A stretch of 64,000 nucleotides of DNA, taken from Prevotella vespertina (GTDB lineage Bacteria > Bacteroidota > Bacteroidia > Bacteroidales > Bacteroidaceae). The stretch covers positions 62,001 through 126,000 of the forward strand of contig NZ_VVIQ01000004.1 in assembly GCF_009728485.1 (NCBI RefSeq), given 5' to 3'. Shown here in pieces: positions 59,975-64,000 of the stretch. Each line of letters starts with the position of its first letter. Positions within the stretch are counted from its first letter, which is position 1. The position numbers and the translations under genes were made by a program. The notes under the pieces were generated by a model. The model had not been told where the DNA came from. It ran no database searches and saw only the letters and a list, made by a program, of their open reading frames with translations.

Positions 59975-60643
59975 TTACTCGCTCTTGTGCGCAGCCTCAA
60001 CAGGGGTTACTGGCTCTGGAGTGGGTACAACAACTAGCTTGTAATCGCCCGTTTCCTTCATTTCGTGCAGCCGTTCATAGAGCTTAATACAAGTCCATGC
60101 ATCGGTGGAAGCATAGAGTTTCTGCTTGTCATTCAACACCTCATTCTCCCAGTTGGAGAGCTGTTCACGCTTGGCAATACGCTCGTGGAATACGTTAGCA
60201 TACAACTTCTGAAGACTCATGTCTTCGATTCCTAACGACTTAACATAGTCCTGTAAATCAATAAAATAGCCTGGTTTGAAGTTGGCGCGTTGGTGAAGCA
60301 TGAGCATATCATCGCTTAGTGAGAGTCCAACCTTGGGCACAGTGGTATCTTCAAGAAACCTCTTTATACAATCAGGGATACCTATGTAGTTCAGACGAAA
60401 GAGGAAACACACATCGTGATCACATGCTTGTAGCAGCGCAACTTTGCGTCGGTGCCCCTTTTTAAACACTGGTCTGGTCTCTGTGTCAATGCCTATAATA
60501 TCCCTGGAAAGCAGATAATCGACTGCTTTCTCAGCCTCTGTCTCATTGAGAATGACCACAATTCGACCGGGAAAGGTCACTCTTGGTAATTGAGATATCC
60601 TACTTTTATCGAACTTATTATATATTACTTTATTCATTTCCAA
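59975..60643 (-). CDS. 3'-5' exonuclease domain protein
   Basis: The 222-residue protein has the DEDDy exonuclease layout: GIDTETRP (Asp-Glu of Exo I), LSLSDDMLMLH (Exo II) and YASTDAWTC (Exo III, Y...D). It lacks the HRDC domain of RNase D, so it is a short 3'-5' exonuclease acting on RNA or DNA. It has its own promoter facing ftsK. The last residues are EPVTPVEAAHKSE. Confidence 0.88.
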   Translation of the reverse strand: MEMNKVIYNKFDKSRISQLPRVTFPGRIVVILNETEAEKAVDYLLSRDIIGIDTETRPVFKKGHRRKVALLQACDHDVCFLFRLNYIGIPDCIKRFLEDTTVPKVGLSLSDDMLMLHQRANFKPGYFIDLQDYVKSLGIEDMSLQKLYANVFHERIAKREQLSNWENEVLNDKQKLYASTDAWTCIKLYERLHEMKETGDYKLVVVPTPEPVTPVEAAHKSE

Positions 60644-60654
60644 TACTCAACTGA

Positions 60655-60721
60655 CTTGCAAAAGTATAAAAAAAGTATTAAAACATGTACTTATATGGCA
60701 CGAAATTATTACTTTTGCAAG
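60655..60721. promoter_or_regulatory. mirror-image divergent promoters (exonuclease / ftsK)
   Basis: CTTGCAAAAGTA (60655-60666) contains the minus-strand -7 box TACTTTTG (60659-60666) for the exonuclease gene. TACTTTTGCAAG (60710-60721) contains the plus-strand box (60710-60717) for ftsK. The two 12-base sequences are perfect inverted copies, 43 bases apart. Confidence 0.7.
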
Positions 60722-60742
60722 GATAAAACATTGATAAGATAA

Positions 60743-63211
60743 ATGGCAAAGAAGAAATCCGAACGCAAGAGCAAGACGTTCACTGAGGCACTGGGACTCA
60801 ATAATATCATTAATGACAAGACGGGGTTTGTGGTCGGACTCATACTTTTGTGTGTTGCTTTATTCATCTGCATTGCTTTCATTAGTTACTTTTCTACAGG
60901 ACAGGCAGACCAGAGTTTGGTTGTAGATATGCGTCCTGGAGAGGTTCAGAATAGTGCTCGTGAGTTCCAGAACTACTGTGGTTCTATCGGAGCATTGCTT
61001 TCTTACGGTCTTATCTCACGTTGTTTCGGTATTCCCGCATTCCTTATTCCTGCCTTCATAGCGCTTTGTGGCGTTCGAATGATGGGTGCTTACAAGAAGA
61101 TAAGTTTAACGAAATGGTTTCTCGGGATGGCTCTTGTAATGGTATGGGGGTCTGTCACGTTTGCTAAATTCCTAACTCCTTTGATGGGAGAGCAGGTTTT
61201 TAACCCAGGAGGCGACCATGGGGCATTCTGCGTCCAATATATGGAGAATCTTATAGGAGCACCTGGTTTGGTGTCGATACTAGTAATCGTTATGATTGCA
61301 TACCTTACCTATTTGACTGCAGAAACTATCACTATTGTACGCAAAATACTAAATCCTGTGGGCTACATACGTAGTAAGGTGAAGTTCACCGTGGTGCGTG
61401 GTCGACATCAGGGAGATGCTAACAACAATGATGAAGAGGATGTGCTCATGCCCAACGAGGAACTGCAAGACGAGGTTGAACCCATTGATTCAAGCCTTGC
61501 CGAGCCTATCGACTTGCCCACCGAGCCTACTGGTGTAGAGCGTCTACCCGACTCTTTCCCTGAAAAAGCAGTCCTTGCTACACCACAGAAGAACGAGAAG
61601 AAGAATGAGAAACCGGGCTTTGATATTGAAGAGACACATAAGACGGAAGAGGCAAGCGGAAACACTGTTGCCAACGACGAATTACTCTTAACGCCTATAA
61701 ACCCACGTGAGCCATTCACGAAATGGAAGTTTCCTACACTCGACTTACTCAAACAGTACGATTCAGATAACCGGACTAACTATGTGAGTCAAGAGGAGTT
61801 AGAGGCTAACAAAGACCGTATTATAAAGGTACTAAACGACTTCGGCGTACAGATAAGGAGCATACGTGCAACGGTAGGACCCACTATCACACTCTATGAA
61901 ATTACTCCCGCACAGGGCATACGCATATCTAAAATAAAGAACCTAGAGGACGATATCGCCCTAAGTCTTGCTGCCATCGGTATAAGAATCATTGCTCCTA
62001 TGCCTGGAAAGGGTACTATCGGCATTGAAGTTCCTAATGCGAAACCTAACATCGTATCGATGTTCTCCATCCTAAACTCTAAGAAGTTCCAAGAGTCGAA
62101 GATGGAGTTACCAATCGCATTAGGCAAGACTATCACTAATGATGTGTACATGGTCGACCTCGCAAAGATCCCTCATCTACTCGTAGCGGGCGCCACTGGA
62201 CAAGGAAAGTCCGTTGGTTTGAATGCTATCATCACTTCGCTCTTATACAAGAAACACCCGAATGAATTGAAGATAGTGCTTGTTGACCCTAAAAAAGTTG
62301 AGTTCAGCGTGTACTCCCCAATAGCTAAACCATTCATGGCAGCCGTTGAAGAGAACGAAGAAGAGCCTATCATCACTGACGTGCAGAAAGTGGTAAAGAC
62401 GCTGAAAGGACTTTGCGTACTCATGGATGAGCGTTACGACAAACTCAAGGCAGCCCGTGTTCGTAACATAAAGGAATATAATCAGAAGTATCTGAACCAC
62501 CACCTCAACCCAGAAGAGGGGCATGAATACATGCCATACATCGTTGTTATCATTGATGAGTTCGGTGACTTGATCCTCACGGCAGGCAAGGAAGTGGAGA
62601 TGCCTATCACTCGTATCGCCCAACTAGCACGTGCCGTTGGTATCCACATGATTATTGCTACACAGCGACCAACGACTTCTATCATCACAGGTAACATCAA
62701 GGCGAACTTCCCGGGACGCATTGCTTTCCGTGTGGGAGCGATGATGGACTCTCGAATTATCCTCGATCGACCAGGTGCGCAACAGCTTGTTGGACGTGGA
62801 GATATGCTTTATCTCAACGGAGCCGACCCTGTTCGTGTGCAGTGCGCATTTGTGGATACACCCGAAGTAGAGAGTATCTCGAAGTTTATCTCTAATCAGT
62901 TGGGACCTGTGGCACCATTAGAAATCCCAGAGCCATTGTCTGATGACGATGCTGCTGGCGGTGGTTCGCTTGACACCCACAGCCTGGATCCACTCTTTGA
63001 AGAGGCTGCTCGTGCCATTGTCGTCAATCAACAAGGATCAACGAGTATGATTCAACGCCGTTTCTCTATCGGTTACAATCGTGCAGGAAGGCTCATGGAT
63101 CAGATGGAGAAAGCTGGTATCGTGGGAGCAGCGAAGGGTTCTAAACCACGTGAAGTATTGCTTAGTGACGAGGTGAGTCTCGATAATCTCTTGGCAAGTC
63201 TACGTGGATAA
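60743..63211 (+). CDS. ftsK: DNA translocase FtsK
   Basis: The 822-residue protein has four N-terminal membrane helices (about residues 30-190), an acidic linker (about 230-330), and the motor domain. Walker A is GATGQGKSVG near residue 483, Walker B lies in YIVVIIDEFGDLI, and RPTTSIITGNIKANFPGRIA is the FtsK signature. The C-terminal winged-helix gamma domain (STSMIQRRFSIGYNRAGRLM) is complete. FtsK moves chromosome ends at the septum. It begins 26 bases after its -7 box. Confidence 0.97.
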   Translation: MAKKKSERKSKTFTEALGLNNIINDKTGFVVGLILLCVALFICIAFISYFSTGQADQSLVVDMRPGEVQNSAREFQNYCGSIGALLSYGLISRCFGIPAFLIPAFIALCGVRMMGAYKKISLTKWFLGMALVMVWGSVTFAKFLTPLMGEQVFNPGGDHGAFCVQYMENLIGAPGLVSILVIVMIAYLTYLTAETITIVRKILNPVGYIRSKVKFTVVRGRHQGDANNNDEEDVLMPNEELQDEVEPIDSSLAEPIDLPTEPTGVERLPDSFPEKAVLATPQKNEKKNEKPGFDIEETHKTEEASGNTVANDELLLTPINPREPFTKWKFPTLDLLKQYDSDNRTNYVSQEELEANKDRIIKVLNDFGVQIRSIRATVGPTITLYEITPAQGIRISKIKNLEDDIALSLAAIGIRIIAPMPGKGTIGIEVPNAKPNIVSMFSILNSKKFQESKMELPIALGKTITNDVYMVDLAKIPHLLVAGATGQGKSVGLNAIITSLLYKKHPNELKIVLVDPKKVEFSVYSPIAKPFMAAVEENEEEPIITDVQKVVKTLKGLCVLMDERYDKLKAARVRNIKEYNQKYLNHHLNPEEGHEYMPYIVVIIDEFGDLILTAGKEVEMPITRIAQLARAVGIHMIIATQRPTTSIITGNIKANFPGRIAFRVGAMMDSRIILDRPGAQQLVGRGDMLYLNGADPVRVQCAFVDTPEVESISKFISNQLGPVAPLEIPEPLSDDDAAGGGSLDTHSLDPLFEEAARAIVVNQQGSTSMIQRRFSIGYNRAGRLMDQMEKAGIVGAAKGSKPREVLLSDEVSLDNLLASLRG

Positions 63212-63269
63212 CAAACAAAGAACAGCAACTTTTTAAATAAAGAAATACGTCGATTAAAACAATACGACA

Positions 63270-63881
63270 ATGAAACAAATTAAGTATCTACTATTACTTG
63301 TAGCCATCTTGATGGCTAACAGCACCTTTGCACAGAGTGCGGCAAAGGCGAAGGAGTGCCTCGATAAGGCAACAGCAATCGTCTCTAACCAAAGCGGTAT
63401 CACCGCTCGTTTCACCATTTCAAGCCCTAGCATGGGGCATACCAGCGGTTCCATCTCGGTGAAAGGTACTAAGTTTGTTGCCACAACACCGCAAGCTACC
63501 ATTTGGTTTAACGGCAAAACGCAATGGACTTACATGAAGTCTACCAACGAGGTGAACGTTTCTAACCCTACTGAGGCACAGCGAGTAGCCATGAACCCAT
63601 ACGCTTTGATGACCCTATATAGACAAGGTTACGACCTGTCAATGACGTCTCAAGGCGGCTCATACGTCGTTCACATGAAGGCAACAAACGCTAAACGCAG
63701 TGTGTCTGAGGCTTATGTAACCGTTAGCAAGGGCTATCAGTTGCAGGGAATCAAGATGAAACAAGGAGGGAAGTGGACTACTATTAAGATTAGTTCTATC
63801 CAACGCAAGAGTCTGTCAGACGGCATTTTTAACTTCAATAAGAAGCACTGCCCGAGTGCAGAAGTTGTTGATTTAAGATAA
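63270..63881 (+). CDS. LolA-like outer-membrane lipoprotein carrier protein
   Basis: The 203-residue protein has a signal peptide (YLLLLVAILMANSTFAQ). The mature part has the LolA/LolB-type beta layout: ITARFTIS, GTKFVATTPQATIWFNGKTQ and a C-terminal half with QGIKMKQGGKWTTIKIS. It should carry lipoproteins through the periplasm, which is relevant for the many SusD-type lipoproteins here. It follows ftsK by 58 bases, without a clear promoter. A weak 10-bp inverted repeat lies at 63890-63928. Confidence 0.8.
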   Translation: MKQIKYLLLLVAILMANSTFAQSAAKAKECLDKATAIVSNQSGITARFTISSPSMGHTSGSISVKGTKFVATTPQATIWFNGKTQWTYMKSTNEVNVSNPTEAQRVAMNPYALMTLYRQGYDLSMTSQGGSYVVHMKATNAKRSVSEAYVTVSKGYQLQGIKMKQGGKWTTIKISSIQRKSLSDGIFNFNKKHCPSAEVVDLR

Positions 63882-64000
63882 TAAACACGCTCTTTTCTTC
63901 CTTTATTTATCAATCATCAAGAAAAGAGGAAAGCGATAAGAAAGAAGCAGAAGGAGACTGGGATGACTTATTGGGAGACCTTTCTAACTCTTCGCCAACA
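63882..64000. other. window end, no gene recognised
   Basis: CTCTTTTCTT (63890-63899) and AAGAAAAGAG (63919-63928) form a 10-bp stem with a 19-base loop, a possible weak terminator of the LolA gene. An ATG at 63964 with AAGGAG upstream could begin a gene that runs out of the window, but no family can be seen in 12 codons. Confidence 0.3.

Noticed and set aside
63882..64000. Possible gene start at 63964 or a reading frame without a start codon giving an acidic sequence (DWDDLLGDLS)
   Set aside because: Too short to judge at the window edge, with no recognised family; the acidic frame has no start codon in view.

Overview
ORGANISM. The window looks like a chromosomal piece of an anaerobic Bacteroidetes, most likely Prevotellaceae. 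Evidence: SusC/SusD lipoprotein pairs, several TonB-dependent receptors, host-glycan glycosidases with signal peptides, a BspA-like leucine-rich-repeat protein, a Por-type C-terminal sorting domain, DUF4302/DUF4856/DUF3078 proteins, and Bacteroidetes -7 promoter boxes (TAnnTTTG) in front of many genes. Shine-Dalgarno sequences are mostly weak. I cannot name the species. No rRNA, tRNA, CRISPR, prophage or insertion-sequence transposase was recognised. LAYOUT. 1-6.0 kb: the end of a DHH phosphoesterase, a nitroreductase, YccF, a WG-repeat protein, a small secreted protein and uvrA. 6.4-18.5 kb: a DKNYY-repeat membrane protein, then a host-glycan set of two GH20 hexosaminidases, a GH29 alpha-fucosidase and a GH35 beta-galactosidase, together with a secreted metzincin-like protease and a DUF3078 protein. 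18.8-21.8 kb: an Lrp/AsnC regulator and an ExbB / 4-helix membrane protein / ExbD / ExbD operon that should energise TonB receptors. 22.2-36.9 kb: a tight ten-gene minus-strand locus, in transcription order FecA-like receptor, SusC, SusD, a lipoprotein of the zinc-metallohydrolase type with a broken HExxH motif, DUF4302, an unknown lipoprotein, DUF4856, an FN3 protein, an unknown lipoprotein and a BspA-like protein. It has one clear promoter and looks like a complete surface nutrient-uptake system; it is the best candidate for an undescribed system. 37.2-38.8 kb: a serine-type sulfatase. 39.1-47.7 kb: a HAD phosphatase, then pyrG-yidC-S9 peptidase-MFS transporter on the minus strand; the last two may form a peptide-salvage pair. 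48.3-57.0 kb: an M3 peptidase, dCMP deaminase, S41 protease, 5-formyl-THF cyclo-ligase, a DUF438/hemerythrin/PAS protein and an AspT/YidE-type transporter. 57.3-63.9 kb: tilS, an RlmI-like methyltransferase, a 3'-5' exonuclease, ftsK and a LolA-like protein. REPEATS. Eight copies of a composite palindromic element of about 170-420 bp sit in intergenic gaps near 6.2, 14.9, 18.6, 22.1, 40.2, 47.9, 55.1 and 57.2 kb. Each carries a hairpin of the GAAACGCCC...GGGCGTTTC type; full copies are bounded by inverted copies of a second palindrome (arms CCCCTCTCC / GGAGAGGGG). They fill five of the six convergent gene gaps and usually begin within a few bases of a stop codon. They resemble MITE or BIME-like elements acting as transcript ends, and they are the most unusual non-coding signal in the window.
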